NCBI RefSeq assembly: GCF_014701195.1
Contig: NZ_AP018712.1
Coordinates: forward strand, 1,134,501 to 1,198,500
Reading direction: 5' to 3'
DNA length: 64,000 nt
Source of the DNA: Tepiditoga spiralis
Lineage (GTDB): Bacteria > Thermotogota > Thermotogae > Petrotogales > Petrotogaceae
Shown here: positions 19,114 through 29,147 of the stretch, piece after piece
Layout of the letters: the number at the start of each line of letters is the position of its first letter
Numbering within the stretch: the first letter of the stretch is position 1
Notes under the pieces: model-generated
Database searches by the model: none
Seen by the model: only the letters and a program-made list of their open reading frames with translations
What the model was told of the DNA's origin: nothing
Position numbers and translations under genes: made by a program

Positions 19114-20313
19114 ATGGCCAAAGAAAAGTTTGTCAGAAATAAGACACATATGAACATTGGAACCATAGGTCATATTGACCATGGTAAAACAACTTTAACA
19201 GCAGCTATAACAAAATCTTTAGCAAAAAAAGGTGGAGCAGACTTTACTCCATTTGATATGATCGATAAGGCTCCAGAAGAAAGAGCAAGAGGTATCACTA
19301 TAAACGTATCACACGTTGAATACGAAACAGAAAAAAGACATTATGCACATATAGACTGTCCAGGTCATGCTGACTATATTAAAAACATGATTACTGGTGC
19401 AGCTCAAATGGATGGAGCAATACTTGTTGTTGCTGCAACAGATGGAGTTATGCCACAAACAAGAGAACACGTTCTTCTTGCAAGACAAGTTAATGTTCCT
19501 GCATTAGTTGTTTTCTTAAACAAAACAGATATGGTTGATGATGAAGAATTAATCGACTTAGTTGAAATGGAAGTAAGAGAACTTCTTTCTTCTTACGATT
19601 TCCCTGGAGACGATGTTCCTGTTATCAGAGGATCTGCTCTTAAAGCATTAGAATCAGATTCAACAGATGATGAATGGGTTAACAAGATTTATGAATTAAT
19701 GGATGCTGTAGATAGCTACTTCCCAGATCCAGAAAGACCAATTGATAAACCATTCCTTCTTCCAATAGAAGATATCTTCACAATTACAGGAAGAGGAACA
19801 GTTGTTACTGGAAGAATTGAAAGAGGTACAATTCATCCATCTGACGAAGTTGAAATGGTTGGAATTGGAGAAGAAACAAAGAAAACAGTATGTACTGGTG
19901 TAGAAATGTTCAGAAAACTTCTCGATGAAGGAGTTGCTGGAGATAATGTTGGTTGTCTTCTTAGAGGTGTTGATAAAGATGAAGTAAAAAGAGGACAAGT
20001 TCTTGCAAAACCAGGATCAGTTACACCACATAAGAAATTTAAAGCACAAGTTTATGTTCTTAAAAAAGATGAAGGTGGAAGACATACTCCATTTACAAAA
20101 GGATATAGACCACAATTTTTCATTAGAACAGCTGATGTTACTGGAACATTAGAAGAATTTGATTCAGGTGCAGAAATGGTTATGCCTGGTGACAACATAG
20201 TAATGACAATAGAATTAATCTATCCAGTTGCTATGGAAGCTAACATGAGATTCGCTGTTAGAGAAGGCGGAAGAACTGTTGCTTCAGGTGTTGTTACAGA
20301 AATAATAGAATAA
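19114..20313 (+). CDS. tuf: Elongation factor Tu
   Basis: Delivers aminoacyl-tRNA to the ribosome. It has 399 aa. G1 is [14 protein letters not shown], switch I contains [17 protein letters not shown]3 is DCPGHADY and G4 is [11 protein letters not shown], followed by domains II and III ([28 protein letters not shown]). GGGAGG precedes the ATG. Only one tuf copy is seen. It has more GC-ending codons (AAC, TTC, CTT, ATC) than its neighbours, as expected for a very highly expressed gene. Confidence 0.98.
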   Translation: MAKEKFVRNKTHMNIGTIGHIDHGKTTLTAAITKSLAKKGGADFTPFDMIDKAPEERARGITINVSHVEYETEKRHYAHIDCPGHADYIKNMITGAAQMDGAILVVAATDGVMPQTREHVLLARQVNVPALVVFLNKTDMVDDEELIDLVEMEVRELLSSYDFPGDDVPVIRGSALKALESDSTDDEWVNKIYELMDAVDSYFPDPERPIDKPFLLPIEDIFTITGRGTVVTGRIERGTIHPSDEVEMVGIGEETKKTVCTGVEMFRKLLDEGVAGDNVGCLLRGVDKDEVKRGQVLAKPGSVTPHKKFKAQVYVLKKDEGGRHTPFTKGYRPQFFIRTADVTGTLEEFDSGAEMVMPGDNIVMTIELIYPVAMEANMRFAVREGGRTVASGVVTEIIE

Positions 20314-20351
20314 TAAAATGTAATTGAAATAAAATAAAGTTAAAATAATCA

Positions 20352-20386
20352 AGGAAAAAGCCGGGGAGTGGTATGCTCCCCTTCCT
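20352..20386 (+). promoter_or_regulatory. Two-tier hairpin in the rpsJ leader
   Basis: AGGAA (20352-20356) pairs with TTCCT (20382-20386), and inside it GGGGAG (20363-20368) pairs with CTCCCC (20376-20381) around TGGTATG. The 3' flank is not a T-run, so it is more likely a regulatory leader of the S10 operon than a terminator. It lies 11 nt before the rpsJ ribosome site (20397-20404). Confidence 0.6.
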
Positions 20387-20414
20387 ATTCGATTGCAAGG
20401 AGGGACTTGATAAA

Positions 20415-20723
20415 GTGGCTAAGAAGTTTATAAAGATAAAACTAAAGGCATATGATCACAGACTTCTTGATGATTCTGCAAAGAAGATAATAGAAGCAGT
20501 TAAAGAAGTAGATGCAAGGGTATCTGGACCTATCCCATTGCCTGTAGAAAGAACGGTTTATTCGGTTGTTAAATCACCGCATAAATACGCTTATTCTATG
20601 GAACAATTTGAAAAAAAGGTTCACAAAAGAGTTATTTTTATCTATGATGCATCATCAGAAACAGTTACTAAATTGTTGAAGGTGAATATTCCTGCAGGAG
20701 TTGCAGTAGATATAAAAGCTTAA
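20415..20723 (+). CDS. rpsJ: 30S ribosomal protein S10
   Basis: Small-subunit protein and NusA/NusG antitermination partner (NusE). It has 102 aa from the GTG at 20415, which follows AAGGAGGG by about 10 nt; an upstream ATG at 20373 lies in the leader hairpin and has no ribosome site. KKFIKIKLKAYDHRLLDDSA and SGPIPLPVERTVYSV are diagnostic. First gene of the S10 operon. Confidence 0.97.
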   Translation: MAKKFIKIKLKAYDHRLLDDSAKKIIEAVKEVDARVSGPIPLPVERTVYSVVKSPHKYAYSMEQFEKKVHKRVIFIYDASSETVTKLLKVNIPAGVAVDIKA

Positions 20724-20752
20724 ATTAAAAGATCGGGCTCTGGAGGTGTAAT

Positions 20753-21376
20753 ATGAAAGGTTTAATTGGAAGAAAAGTTGCAATGACAAGAATCTACAAG
20801 GATGGAAAAGCTATCCCGGTCACAGTAGTAAAAGCTGGACCTTGTTTTGTAACTCAAAAGAAAACGAAAGAAACAGATGGTTATGATGCAATTCAAGTTG
20901 GATATGAAGAAATAGCTGAAAGAAAGTTAACTAAACCTCTTTTAGGTCACTTGAAAAAAGCAGAAGTAAAACCATTGAGAATTTTAAAAGAATTTAGGGT
21001 TGAAAATGTTGATGAATACCAATTAGGTCAAGAAATTAATGTTTCTATTTTTGAAGAAAATGAAAAAATAGATATTATTGGTACCTCAAAAGGTAGAGGT
21101 TATGCAGGTGCTATGAAAAGATGGAACTTTGGTGGAGGAGAAGTATCACATGGTTCTAAATTTCATAGAGCGTTAGCTTCAACAGGACAACATACTTACC
21201 CAGCAAGGGTTTTAAAGGGTAAAAAAATGCATGGTCATTATGGAAATAAAAGAACAACAGTATTAAACTCTCAAGTCGTACACATAGATGCAGAAAATAA
21301 CCTTATAGCAGTTAAAGGTGGAGTTCCAGGAGCGAGGGGCGGATTAATAATCATAAGAGAAGCAGTTAAAAAATAA
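20753..21376 (+). CDS. rplC: 50S ribosomal protein L3
   Basis: Early 23S rRNA-binding protein near the peptidyl-transferase centre. It has 207 aa: KGLIGRKVAMTRIYKDG at the start, then GGGEVSHGSKFHRALAS and GHYGNKRTTVLN in the loop that carries the methylated glutamine in many bacteria. TGGAGGTG precedes the ATG. It sits in the canonical order rpsJ-rplC-rplD. Confidence 0.98.
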   Translation: MKGLIGRKVAMTRIYKDGKAIPVTVVKAGPCFVTQKKTKETDGYDAIQVGYEEIAERKLTKPLLGHLKKAEVKPLRILKEFRVENVDEYQLGQEINVSIFEENEKIDIIGTSKGRGYAGAMKRWNFGGGEVSHGSKFHRALASTGQHTYPARVLKGKKMHGHYGNKRTTVLNSQVVHIDAENNLIAVKGGVPGARGGLIIIREAVKK

Positions 21377-21413
21377 TAAACGCCCGAAAACGTGATAAGG
21401 AGGAAAGAAAAAG

Positions 21414-22079
21414 ATGGCTCAGTTAGATATGTTGAATATCAACGGTGAAAAAGTAGGAACAGTTGAGCTAAGAGAAGATATCTTTGGTATTGAACCTAAT
21501 GCAGATCTTTTATTCAGATATGTTGATATGCAACTTGCAAATAAAAGATCAGGTACAGCTTCAACAAAAACCAGAGCAGAAGTAAGAGGTGGAGGAAGAA
21601 AACCTTGGGCTCAAAAACATTTAGGTAGAGCAAGAGCAGGTTCAACAAGATCACCTATTTTTAGACATGGTGGAGTTACTTTTGGACCAAAACCTAGAAG
21701 TTATGAAAAGAAATTAAACAAAAAGATGAAGAGATTAGCATTAAAATCAGCTTTGAGTGTTAGAGTTAGTGAAAACAACTTGATGGTTCTTGAAGATATA
21801 AAATTTGATGCGCCAAAAACAAAAACAATGAAAGACATTATTAAAAAAATTGGTGTTGAAAATAAAAAGACTTTATTTGTTCTTCCAAAAAAATCAGAAG
21901 AATATAAAAATGTTAAATTATCTGCAAGAAACTTACCTAAAGTAAAGGTTTTAATTGCTGATAATCCTAGTCAAGAAAAAACTAACATAGATGGTTTGAA
22001 TGTTTTTGATTTAATAAACAATGAAAAGGTTGTAATTACAAAAGCTGTAGTTGCAAAGATTGAGGAGGTGCTCGGATAA
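21414..22079 (+). CDS. rplD: 50S ribosomal protein L4
   Basis: 23S rRNA-binding protein whose loop lines the exit tunnel; in gamma-proteobacteria it is also the repressor of the S10 operon. It has 221 aa. The tunnel loop region [19 protein letters not shown] and the following [20 protein letters not shown] are intact. Its TAA shares one base with the rplW start. Confidence 0.98.
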   Translation: MAQLDMLNINGEKVGTVELREDIFGIEPNADLLFRYVDMQLANKRSGTASTKTRAEVRGGGRKPWAQKHLGRARAGSTRSPIFRHGGVTFGPKPRSYEKKLNKKMKRLALKSALSVRVSENNLMVLEDIKFDAPKTKTMKDIIKKIGVENKKTLFVLPKKSEEYKNVKLSARNLPKVKVLIADNPSQEKTNIDGLNVFDLINNEKVVITKAVVAKIEEVLG

Positions 22080-22375
22080 TGGAAAAAGTAAGAGCATATG
22101 ATATAATTGTAAAACCAATCCTCACAGAAAAGACATATACATTAATGGGCGAAGGAAAATATACATTTGAAGTTAGCAGAGATGCTAATAAATTAGAAAT
22201 AAGAGAAGCTGCAGAATTACTTTTTAATGTAAAAGTAATTGATGTAAAAACAATGAATGTAAAAGCAAAACCAAAGAGACTTGGTAGACATGAAGGATAC
22301 ACAAGACAATGGAAAAAGGCAATAATTAAGTTGGCTGACGGCTATGTAATCAAAGAATTACAAGGCAATATGTAA
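22079..22375 (+). CDS. rplW: 50S ribosomal protein L23
   Basis: Tunnel-exit protein that docks SRP and trigger factor. It has 98 aa with [17 protein letters not shown] at the start and the C-terminal [20 protein letters not shown]. It overlaps rplD by 1 nt, with a GGAGGTG site inside the rplD end. rplB follows. Confidence 0.97.
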   Translation: MEKVRAYDIIVKPILTEKTYTLMGEGKYTFEVSRDANKLEIREAAELLFNVKVIDVKTMNVKAKPKRLGRHEGYTRQWKKAIIKLADGYVIKELQGNM

Positions 22376-22391
22376 GAGAGGTGAAATGATA

Positions 22392-23219
22392 ATGGCTCTT
22401 AAAAGATACAAACCAACAACACCGTCAAGAAGATACATGCTTACAACAGATTTTTCAGAAATAACAACTAATAAACCAGAAAAATCTTTGTTAGCTCCTC
22501 TTAAAAAGACAGGTGGAAGAAACAATTATGGTAGAGTCACCCTAAGGTTTAGAGGTGGAGGACACAAAAGAAGATATAGAATAATTGATTTTAAAAGAAA
22601 TAAATTTGATATACCAGCTAAAGTAGTTAGTATAGAATACGATCCTAACAGAACAGCAAATATTGCACTTTTGGTATATGCTGATGGAGAAAAAAGATAT
22701 ATATTAGCTCCTAAAGGATTAAAAGTTGGAGATAAATTATTAAATGGTGCAAATGCAGAAATAAAAGTTGGTAATGCATTACCACTTGAAAATATTCCTC
22801 TTGGTACACTTGTTCATAACATAGAATTTGAACCAGGTAGAGGTGGAAAAATAGCTAAATCTGCTGGAACATATGCACAATTAATGGCAAAAGAAGGAAG
22901 ATACGCACTTTTGAAAATGCCATCAGGTGAATTAAGAAGAGTAAGAATGACTTGTATAGCAACAATAGGAACAGTAGGAAATGAAGATCATAAAAATGAA
23001 GTTCATGGTAAAGCTGGAAGAAGAAGATGGATGGGATGGAAACCACACGTTAGAGGTATGGTTATGAACCCAGTAGATCATCCAATGGGTGGTGGAGAAG
23101 GAGCAGCTAAATGTCACTTACCACAATCACCTTGGGGATTACCAGCAAAAGGATATAAAACAAGAAGAGGTAAAAAGAGTTCCGATAAATTTATAGTAAG
23201 AAGAAGAAAAGGTAGATAA
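22392..23219 (+). CDS. rplB: 50S ribosomal protein L2
   Basis: Core 23S rRNA protein required for subunit association and peptidyl-transferase activity. It has 275 aa from the ATG at 22392, spaced 8 nt from AGAGGTGA; the ATG at 22386 is too close to that site. [15 protein letters not shown] opens it. [20 protein letters not shown], and [14 protein letters not shown] with the functional histidine, are present. Confidence 0.98.
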   Translation: MALKRYKPTTPSRRYMLTTDFSEITTNKPEKSLLAPLKKTGGRNNYGRVTLRFRGGGHKRRYRIIDFKRNKFDIPAKVVSIEYDPNRTANIALLVYADGEKRYILAPKGLKVGDKLLNGANAEIKVGNALPLENIPLGTLVHNIEFEPGRGGKIAKSAGTYAQLMAKEGRYALLKMPSGELRRVRMTCIATIGTVGNEDHKNEVHGKAGRRRWMGWKPHVRGMVMNPVDHPMGGGEGAAKCHLPQSPWGLPAKGYKTRRGKKSSDKFIVRRRKGR

Positions 23220-23238
23220 TTTAGGAGGTGCCTTTTAA

Positions 23239-23523
23239 ATGAGCAGATCTTTAAAAAAAGGACCATATGTCCACCCTTCACTTCTAAAAAAGATAAGGGA
23301 AATGAACGAAAAGGGAGAAAACAAAGTATTAAAAACATGGTCAAGAGCATCAATGATACTCCCGGAATTTGTTGGTCACACAATAGCAGTTCACAATGGA
23401 ATGAAACATATACCTGTATATATTTCAGAACAAATGATAGGTCACAGACTTGGTGAATTTGCTCCAACAAGAAGATTTGGCGGACATGTTGATAAAAAAG
23501 CTGCCAAAGGGAAAGTAAGATAA
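23239..23523 (+). CDS. rpsS: 30S ribosomal protein S19
   Basis: Small-subunit head protein. It has 94 aa. [18 protein letters not shown] and the C-terminal segment [13 protein letters not shown] are diagnostic. GGAGGTG precedes the ATG. It lies between rplB (19 nt) and rplV (16 nt). Confidence 0.98.
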   Translation: MSRSLKKGPYVHPSLLKKIREMNEKGENKVLKTWSRASMILPEFVGHTIAVHNGMKHIPVYISEQMIGHRLGEFAPTRRFGGHVDKKAAKGKVR

Positions 23524-23539
23524 GGAGGCGAAAAAAGTC

Positions 23540-23974
23540 ATGGCTTCAAATATTTCAAGAGTTCAAGACGGAAGAAGAGTAAAAAAATCTGTTTTTCATA
23601 AAATAAGAAAAGAAGCAGAAGCAGCAAAACCAAGAACAAGTGCTACAGCTAAAGCAAAGAATTTGAGAATTTCTCCAACAAAATGTAGAGCTGTTGCAAA
23701 TGGTATTAGAGGAAAAAATGTAAGTGAAGCGCTTCAAATATTAATGTTTAGTCCAAAAAAATCTGCAACATTAATTAATAAAGTATTAATGTCAGCAATT
23801 GCAAATGCAGAAAATAATTTTGGATTAAAACCAGAAAATTTATTTGTAAAAGAAATTCAAATTAATGAAGGTCCAAGAATGAAAAGAATGTGGCCAAGAT
23901 CAAGAGGAAAAGCAGATATCCTTCAAAAGAGATTTAGCCACATAACAATAACCGTTCAAGATAAAAACATTTAA
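23540..23974 (+). CDS. rplV: 50S ribosomal protein L22
   Basis: Tunnel protein with a long beta-hairpin. It has 144 aa. The L22 core begins only at about residue 34 ([20 protein letters not shown]) and ends with [16 protein letters not shown], the hairpin tip. The first 33 residues (basic, Lys/Arg-rich, with the start at 23540 after AAGGAGG) form an N-terminal extension compared with the 110-aa enterobacterial form. Confidence 0.97.
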   Translation: MASNISRVQDGRRVKKSVFHKIRKEAEAAKPRTSATAKAKNLRISPTKCRAVANGIRGKNVSEALQILMFSPKKSATLINKVLMSAIANAENNFGLKPENLFVKEIQINEGPRMKRMWPRSRGKADILQKRFSHITITVQDKNI

Positions 23975-23990
23975 GTGAGGTGAAAATTCC

Positions 23991-24623
23991 GTGGGTTCAA
24001 AAGTACATCCAACAGGCTTTAGGGTTGGAATTTCACAGCCTTGGAAATCAACATGGTTCAATGAAAATAAATATAGAGAATATCTTCATGAAGATAGAAA
24101 AATAAGAGAATATGTTGAAGATAAATATCAAAGAGCAGGAGTTTCAGAAGTTATTATTTCAAGACCAAGCGATTCAATGGTTAAATTAGAAATTTTTGCT
24201 TCAAGAGTTGGAATAATAATTGGTAAAAAAGGCTCTGAAATTCAAAAATTAAGAGAAGAATTATCAAAAATAGTAAATGAAAGAGCGGTAAAAGTTTTTG
24301 TACAAGAAGTTAGAAATCCTTATTCAAGTGCAAAACTAATTGCTGAAGATGTATCAAATCAATTGTTAAGAAGAATTTCTCATAAAGTTGCAATGAAAAG
24401 AGCAATAAATAATGCAATGAAAAGAGGAGTAAAAGGTATAAAGATAATGGTATCAGGAAGACTTGGTGGAGCGGATATTGCTAGATCTGAAACATATATG
24501 GAAGGTAGATTACCGCTACAAACTTTAAAAGCAAACCTTGATTACTCAACAACGGAAGCTCAGACTAAATATGGTACAACAGGTATAAAAGTCTGGATTT
24601 ACAAAGGCGACGTACAGTTATAA
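23991..24623 (+). CDS. rpsC: 30S ribosomal protein S3
   Basis: Small-subunit head protein at the mRNA entry. It has 210 aa and a GTG start with GTGAGGTG upstream. SKVHPTGFRVGISQPWKSTW opens it. The KH domain carries ASRVGIIIGKKGSEIQKL, and the C-terminal domain has SGRLGGADIARSETYMEGR. Confidence 0.98.
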   Translation: MGSKVHPTGFRVGISQPWKSTWFNENKYREYLHEDRKIREYVEDKYQRAGVSEVIISRPSDSMVKLEIFASRVGIIIGKKGSEIQKLREELSKIVNERAVKVFVQEVRNPYSSAKLIAEDVSNQLLRRISHKVAMKRAINNAMKRGVKGIKIMVSGRLGGADIARSETYMEGRLPLQTLKANLDYSTTEAQTKYGTTGIKVWIYKGDVQL

Positions 24624-24643
24624 GAACGAGGAGGTAATTAACA

Positions 24644-25069
24644 ATGTTAATGCCAAAGAAGGTTAAATATAGAAAATCACAACGTGGATCCATGAATGGT
24701 ATGGCAAAAGGTGGAACAAACGTACACTTTGGAGATTTAGGTTTAAAATCTCTTGAAGGTGCTTGGATAACTGCAAGACAAATTGAAGCATGTAGACTTG
24801 CAATGGTTAGAACATTAAAAAGAAATGGTAAAGTATATATAAAAATATTCCCTGATAAATCATTTACATCAAAAGGAATCGGTACAAGACTCGGTAAAGG
24901 TAAAGGTGACGTTGATGGTTGGGTAGCGGTTGTAAAACCTGGAAAAGTTCTCTTTGAAATAGGTGGAGTGGATCCAGAACTTGCAAAAAAAGCTCTCAAT
25001 TATGCTGCAACTAAATTACCAGTAAGAACAAAGATAGTTCCCAGGTACCAAATAGGGGGTGAGTATTAA
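24644..25069 (+). CDS. rplP: 50S ribosomal protein L16
   Basis: Central-protuberance protein near the A-site tRNA. It has 141 aa. The start [15 protein letters not shown] at 24644 is spaced 8 nt from GAGGAGGT and is preferred over the ATG two codons later. [20 protein letters not shown] and [16 protein letters not shown] are diagnostic. The stop shares a base with the rpmC start. Confidence 0.98.
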   Translation: MLMPKKVKYRKSQRGSMNGMAKGGTNVHFGDLGLKSLEGAWITARQIEACRLAMVRTLKRNGKVYIKIFPDKSFTSKGIGTRLGKGKGDVDGWVAVVKPGKVLFEIGGVDPELAKKALNYAATKLPVRTKIVPRYQIGGEY

Positions 25070-25269
25070 TGAAAGCAGCAGAATTAAAAGTTTTAACAGA
25101 TCAAGAATTAACTCAAAAATTAGAAGATACAAAGAAAAAATTATTCGAACTTAGATTCCAGCTCGAACTTGGTCAATTAAAAAATACTGCACAATTAAAG
25201 TATGTGAGAAGAGATATTGGTAGAATTAAGACCATTTTAAGAGAAAGAGAACTGGGTATAAGGAGGTAA
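25069..25269 (+). CDS. rpmC: 50S ribosomal protein L29
   Basis: Small helical tunnel-exit protein. It has 66 aa. [17 protein letters not shown] and the basic end [15 protein letters not shown] are diagnostic. It overlaps rplP by 1 nt and is 5 nt before rpsQ, with AAGGAGG at its own 3' end serving rpsQ. Confidence 0.96.
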   Translation: MKAAELKVLTDQELTQKLEDTKKKLFELRFQLELGQLKNTAQLKYVRRDIGRIKTILRERELGIRR

Positions 25270-25274
25270 TTTGG

Positions 25275-25550
25275 ATGCCAAGAAAAGTAATTGTGGGAAC
25301 AGTTATAAGCGATAAAATGGATAAAACTGTAACTGTTGAAGTAAAAGATTTTGTAAAACACCCAGTTTATAAAAAGACAATTAAAAGAACAAAAAAATAT
25401 CATGCACATGATGAAAATAATGCATGTAAAATGGGTGACATTGTAGAAATAGAAGAATCAAGAAAATATTCAAAAACAACAAATTTTGTTGTTACAAAGA
25501 TTTTAAACGAAACACCCGAAGCTGTGGAAGAAAACGGAGGTGAAAACTAA
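25275..25550 (+). CDS. rpsQ: 30S ribosomal protein S17
   Basis: Primary 16S rRNA-binding OB-fold protein. It has 91 aa: [16 protein letters not shown] at the start, then [19 protein letters not shown] and [18 protein letters not shown]. Its C-terminus extends by an acidic tail ([11 protein letters not shown]), part of which encodes the rplN ribosome site. It overlaps rplN by 1 nt. Confidence 0.97.
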   Translation: MPRKVIVGTVISDKMDKTVTVEVKDFVKHPVYKKTIKRTKKYHAHDENNACKMGDIVEIEESRKYSKTTNFVVTKILNETPEAVEENGGEN

Positions 25551-25918
25551 TGGTTCAATTAGAATCTTACCTCAGAGCAGCCGATAATTCAGGTGCTAAA
25601 GTATTAAAAGTAATAAAAGTTTTAGGTGGTTTTCATAGAGCAACTGGTAGTGTAGGAGATGTAGTTGTTTGTTCTGTTAGAGAAGCTGTACCTAACACAG
25701 ATATAAAAAAAGGACAAGTAGTAAAAGCAGTTATTGTTAGAACACATAAAGAAATTGGAAGAAGCAATGGAACTTATGTTAGATTTGATGATAACGCAGC
25801 AGTTTTAATAGATAAAAATAAGATGCCGTTAGGAACTAGGGTATTTGGTCCTGTTGCAAGAGAAATAAGAGATGCAGGATATACAAAAATTGCATCACTT
25901 GCAAAAGAAGTCTGGTAA
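25550..25918 (+). CDS. rplN: 50S ribosomal protein L14
   Basis: 23S rRNA protein at the subunit interface. It is also the binding partner of RsfS, which is encoded in this window at 55754-56095. It has 122 aa: [36 protein letters not shown] and [20 protein letters not shown] are diagnostic. Confidence 0.98.
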   Translation: MVQLESYLRAADNSGAKVLKVIKVLGGFHRATGSVGDVVVCSVREAVPNTDIKKGQVVKAVIVRTHKEIGRSNGTYVRFDDNAAVLIDKNKMPLGTRVFGPVAREIRDAGYTKIASLAKEVW

Positions 25919-25935
25919 ACAGAGGTGGTGAAATA

Positions 25936-26253
25936 ATGAAAATAAAAAATGGAGATACTGTAAAGGTAATTTCTGGAAAAGATAAAGGAAAAACCGGTAA
26001 AGTATTGAGAGTAATACCAAAATACAACAAAGTGGTTGTTGAAAATATAAATGTAGTTAAGAAGCATCAAAGACCTAATCAACAAATGAGGGAAGGCGGA
26101 ATAATCGAACAACCATCCCCAATTTACTCATCAAAAGTAATGGTAGTTTGTTCTAGCTGTGGAAACGCAACAAGAGTTGGCTACAAGAAACTTGAAGATG
26201 GTAAAAAAGTTCGTTACTGTAAAAAATGTGGCGAAATAATTGATAAGGCGTAA
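25936..26253 (+). CDS. rplX: 50S ribosomal protein L24 with zinc-ribbon C-terminus
   Basis: Assembly-initiator protein of the large subunit. It has 105 aa. The N-terminal KOW motif reads [20 protein letters not shown]. Two CxxC pairs (CSSCG near 73 and CKKCG near 96) suggest a bound zinc ion, as in the C+ type of L24. GAGGTGG precedes the ATG. Confidence 0.97.
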   Translation: MKIKNGDTVKVISGKDKGKTGKVLRVIPKYNKVVVENINVVKKHQRPNQQMREGGIIEQPSPIYSSKVMVVCSSCGNATRVGYKKLEDGKKVRYCKKCGEIIDKA

Positions 26254-26268
26254 TGAGGAGGAATAAAA

Positions 26269-26817
26269 ATGAGTGAATATATACCACTTAGAGACAAATA
26301 CGACAATGAAGTCGTTGAAGCACTCATGAAAGAGTTTGGTTACAAAAACAAACATCAAGTGCCTAAAATAGACAAAATTGTTATAAACATGGGTATGGGA
26401 GAAGCAACTAGAAATAAAGATATAGTTGTTAAACATGCTGATGAGTTGACAAAAATAACAGGACAAAAAGCTGTTATAGTAAAGGCTAAGAAAAGTGTTG
26501 CTAACTTTAAACTCAGAGAAGGAATGCCAATAGGAGCTAAAGTTACCTTAAGAGGAAAAAATATGTACAATTTCTTATACAAAGTTGTAAACATAGTTCT
26601 TCCTAAATTAAGAGACTTTAGAGGATTACCTTCTGATTCATTCGACGGAAGAGGAAATTATAACTTTGGATTAACAGAACAAGTGGTATTTCCTGAATTA
26701 AAACCTGACGAAGTAAAAAGAGTACAAGGTATGGATATAGCCATTGTTACTACAGCAAATACCGATGATGAAGCAAAAAAATTGCTTGAATTCGTTGGAT
26801 TCCCATTCAAAAGATAA
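26269..26817 (+). CDS. rplE: 50S ribosomal protein L5
   Basis: 5S rRNA-binding protein of the central protuberance. It has 182 aa. VPKIDKIVINMGMGEA, TGQKAVIVKAKKSVANFKLR, GMPIGAKVTLRGKNMYNFL and DGRGNYNFGLTEQVVFPE are the family blocks. It sits between rplX and rpsN in the spc operon. Confidence 0.98.
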   Translation: MSEYIPLRDKYDNEVVEALMKEFGYKNKHQVPKIDKIVINMGMGEATRNKDIVVKHADELTKITGQKAVIVKAKKSVANFKLREGMPIGAKVTLRGKNMYNFLYKVVNIVLPKLRDFRGLPSDSFDGRGNYNFGLTEQVVFPELKPDEVKRVQGMDIAIVTTANTDDEAKKLLEFVGFPFKR

Positions 26818-26837
26818 TGACTGGAGGGATAGATTAA

Positions 26838-27023
26838 ATGGCAAAAAAAGCTATGGTAGAAAAATGGAAAAGAGGATCAAAATATAAGACAAGAGAATAT
26901 AATAGATGTGAAGTTTGTGGAAGACCTCGTGCAATTTACAGAGAATTTGGATTGTGTAGAGTGTGTTTTAGGAAAATGGCCTTGGAAGGAAAACTTCCCG
27001 GTGTAAAAAAGGCAAGTTGGTAA
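26838..27023 (+). CDS. rpsN: 30S ribosomal protein S14, zinc-binding type
   Basis: Small-subunit head protein. It has 61 aa, the short C+ form. The two CxxC pairs in [18 protein letters not shown] and RVCF make a zinc ribbon. KKASW at the end is typical. GGAGGGA precedes the ATG. Confidence 0.97.
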   Translation: MAKKAMVEKWKRGSKYKTREYNRCEVCGRPRAIYREFGLCRVCFRKMALEGKLPGVKKASW

Positions 27024-27036
27024 GGAGGGAAGCATA

Positions 27037-27441
27037 ATGTGGAGTGATCCTATAGCAGATATGCTCACAAGAATTAGAAATGCTAATTCAGTATTTAAGG
27101 ATACAGTTGAAATACCTGCTTCAAACTTAAAAAAATCAGTTCTTGATATCTTAAAAAGAGAAGGATATGTTTCTGATTATAAATTTATTGAAGATGGAAA
27201 ACAAGGTGTTTTAAAAGTAAACATGAAATACAAAGGTGATAGAAGAAATAGAGAAAAAGTAATAGATGGAATAATAAGAGTATCAAAATCAGGTAGAAGA
27301 GTATATGTTGGAACAGATAAAATTCCATCAGTTAAAGGTGGTTTGGGAATTGCAATTATTTCCACATCTAAAGGCATTCTCACCGACAAGGAAGCTAGAG
27401 AAATAGGTGTTGGTGGGGAAGTTATTTGTTATGTATGGTAA
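27037..27441 (+). CDS. rpsH: 30S ribosomal protein S8
   Basis: Primary 16S rRNA-binding protein of the platform; in enterobacteria it is the spc operon repressor. It has 134 aa. [19 protein letters not shown] at the start and the C-terminal [20 protein letters not shown] with GGEVICYVW are diagnostic. The rplF ribosome site begins at its stop codon. Confidence 0.98.
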   Translation: MWSDPIADMLTRIRNANSVFKDTVEIPASNLKKSVLDILKREGYVSDYKFIEDGKQGVLKVNMKYKGDRRNREKVIDGIIRVSKSGRRVYVGTDKIPSVKGGLGIAIISTSKGILTDKEAREIGVGGEVICYVW

Positions 27442-27456
27442 GGAGGTGCCTTGTTA

Positions 27457-28011
27457 ATGTCAAGAATTGCAGATAGACCGACAGCAATACCCGAAGGTGT
27501 TGAAATAAAAGTTGAAAACAATACTGTTACGGTTAAAGGCAAAAATGGTGAACTAAAACTTGATTTTTTACCTTCTGTAAAAGTAGAAATTGCAGAAAAT
27601 GAATTAAGAGTTTTGGAAAATGAAAATGTAAGAAAAAGAGCAGCTGATGAAAAGAAAATAACAGCACTCAGAGGTACATACACATCATTAATTAGAAACA
27701 TGATAATAGGAGTTACAGAAGGATTTAAAAAAGAATTAGAAATAGTGGGTATAGGTTATAGAGCATCTATGCAAGGCAACAAGCTCGTTATGAACTTAGG
27801 ATACTCACATCCTATTGAATATGTTGCTCCTGAAGGTATAAACATAGAAGTTCCAGCTCCAAATAAAATTGTTGTTAAGGGATCAGATAAATATCTCGTT
27901 GGTGAAGTAACAGCAAAATTAAGAAGATATAGAAAACCAAATGCTTACTCAGGAAAAGGTGTAAGATATGCTGGTGAAGTAATCGTTAAAAAAGAAGGTA
28001 AAAAAGTTTAA
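27457..28011 (+). CDS. rplF: 50S ribosomal protein L6
   Basis: 23S rRNA protein near the GTPase-associated centre. It has 184 aa from the ATG at 27457, 8 nt after AGGAGGTG; a TTG at 27451 is too close to that site. SRIADRPTAIPEGVEIKVE opens it. GYRASMQGNKLVMNLGYSHP and KPNAYSGKGVRYAGE are diagnostic. Confidence 0.98.
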   Translation: MSRIADRPTAIPEGVEIKVENNTVTVKGKNGELKLDFLPSVKVEIAENELRVLENENVRKRAADEKKITALRGTYTSLIRNMIIGVTEGFKKELEIVGIGYRASMQGNKLVMNLGYSHPIEYVAPEGINIEVPAPNKIVVKGSDKYLVGEVTAKLRRYRKPNAYSGKGVRYAGEVIVKKEGKKV

Positions 28012-28033
28012 TAGGTAATTGAGGAGGGCTGAT

Positions 28034-28396
28034 ATGATAAAGAAGGTCGATAGAGATGCAAAAAGAAGAAAGAGACATCTCAGAATTAGAAGAAAATTAT
28101 CAGGAACTTCAGAAAGACCAAGACTTGTCGTTTTCAGAAGCGAAAAACACATGTATGCTCAATTAGTTGATGATGAAGCTGGAAAAGTAATAACTTCTGC
28201 ATCAACAATTGATAAAGATGTTAAAATTGAAAAGACTTGGAATGTTGAAGCTGCGAAAGAAATAGGAAAGTTAATAGCCGAAAAAGCTAAGGCAAAAGGC
28301 GTAACTAAAGTAAAGTTTGATAGAGGTGGCTATCAATATCACGGTAGAGTAAAAGCTGTTGCAGAAGCTGCTCGTGAAGCCGGCCTAGAGTTATAA
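28034..28396 (+). CDS. rplR: 50S ribosomal protein L18
   Basis: 5S rRNA-binding protein. It has 120 aa from the ATG at 28034, which follows GAGGAGGG (28021-28028); earlier in-frame codons contain that ribosome site itself. [18 protein letters not shown] and the end [20 protein letters not shown] are diagnostic. Confidence 0.98.
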   Translation: MIKKVDRDAKRRKRHLRIRRKLSGTSERPRLVVFRSEKHMYAQLVDDEAGKVITSASTIDKDVKIEKTWNVEAAKEIGKLIAEKAKAKGVTKVKFDRGGYQYHGRVKAVAEAAREAGLEL

Positions 28397-28413
28397 GGAG
28401 GTGCCTGAAAAAA

Positions 28414-28947
28414 ATGGCTAGAAACACTAAAAATTCTAGAACTGAAGTTCCTCAAGAATTTGAAGAAAAATTAATTGATATAAAAAGAGTTACTAAGGTT
28501 ACAACTGGAGGTAAAACAATTTCTTTCAGAGTAACTGCAGTTGTTGGTAATAAAAAAGGAAAAGTTGGTGTTGGAATTGGAAATGCAAGAGAAGTTCCTC
28601 AAGCAATAAGAAAATCAATTCAAAATGCCAAGAAAAATTTAATAGAAGTTCCTATAAAAAATGGAACTATTCCTCATGAAATTATTGGGGTACAAGATGC
28701 TTCAAGAGTAATGCTTAAACCAGCAGGAGCAGGTACAGGTATAATTGCCTCAAGTTCTGTTCGTGCAGTTGTTGAACTTGCAGGAGTACATAATATTCTT
28801 ACAAAAGCACTTGGATCAACAAATGTATTAAATCTTACAAAAGCAACTTTAGATGGATTAAAACACTTAAAATCACCTAAAAAAATTGCTGAATTAAGAG
28901 ATTTAACAGTTAAACAAGTAATTAATGGTGCTCACAAGGAGGGATAA
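28414..28947 (+). CDS. rpsE: 30S ribosomal protein S5
   Basis: Small-subunit protein at the mRNA entry with an accuracy role. It has 177 aa. [20 protein letters not shown] is the dsRBD-like start, followed by [20 protein letters not shown] and [27 protein letters not shown] precedes the ATG. Confidence 0.98.
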   Translation: MARNTKNSRTEVPQEFEEKLIDIKRVTKVTTGGKTISFRVTAVVGNKKGKVGVGIGNAREVPQAIRKSIQNAKKNLIEVPIKNGTIPHEIIGVQDASRVMLKPAGAGTGIIASSSVRAVVELAGVHNILTKALGSTNVLNLTKATLDGLKHLKSPKKIAELRDLTVKQVINGAHKEG

Positions 28948-28949
28948 TG

Positions 28950-29132
28950 ATGGCAAAATTAAAGATAAAACTTGTGAGAGGTAGAGCAGGTAAAAATAAA
29001 ACTCAACTTTCAACATTGGATGCATTGGGATTAAATAAACCAAATGTAGAAGTTATAAAAGAAGATAATCCTCAGATACGTGGTATGATTAGAGTAGTTA
29101 ATCACCTCGTAAAAGTTGAAGAATTAGCATAA
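28950..29132 (+). CDS. rpmD: 50S ribosomal protein L30
   Basis: Small large-subunit protein. It has 60 aa from the ATG at 28950, 6 nt after AAGGAGGG; the preceding ATG at 28947 is closer to that site. KIKLVRGRAGKNKTQLSTL and the C-terminal QIRGMIRVVNHLVKVEE are typical. Confidence 0.95.
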   Translation: MAKLKIKLVRGRAGKNKTQLSTLDALGLNKPNVEVIKEDNPQIRGMIRVVNHLVKVEELA

Positions 29133-29147
29133 TGAGGAGGTAAGGAA

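Noticed and set aside
23114-23470. 118-codon minus-strand frame inside rplB/rpsS and similar antisense frames in the ribosomal cluster
   Set aside because: These are shadows of highly conserved plus-strand ribosomal genes and have no ribosome sites or family resemblance.
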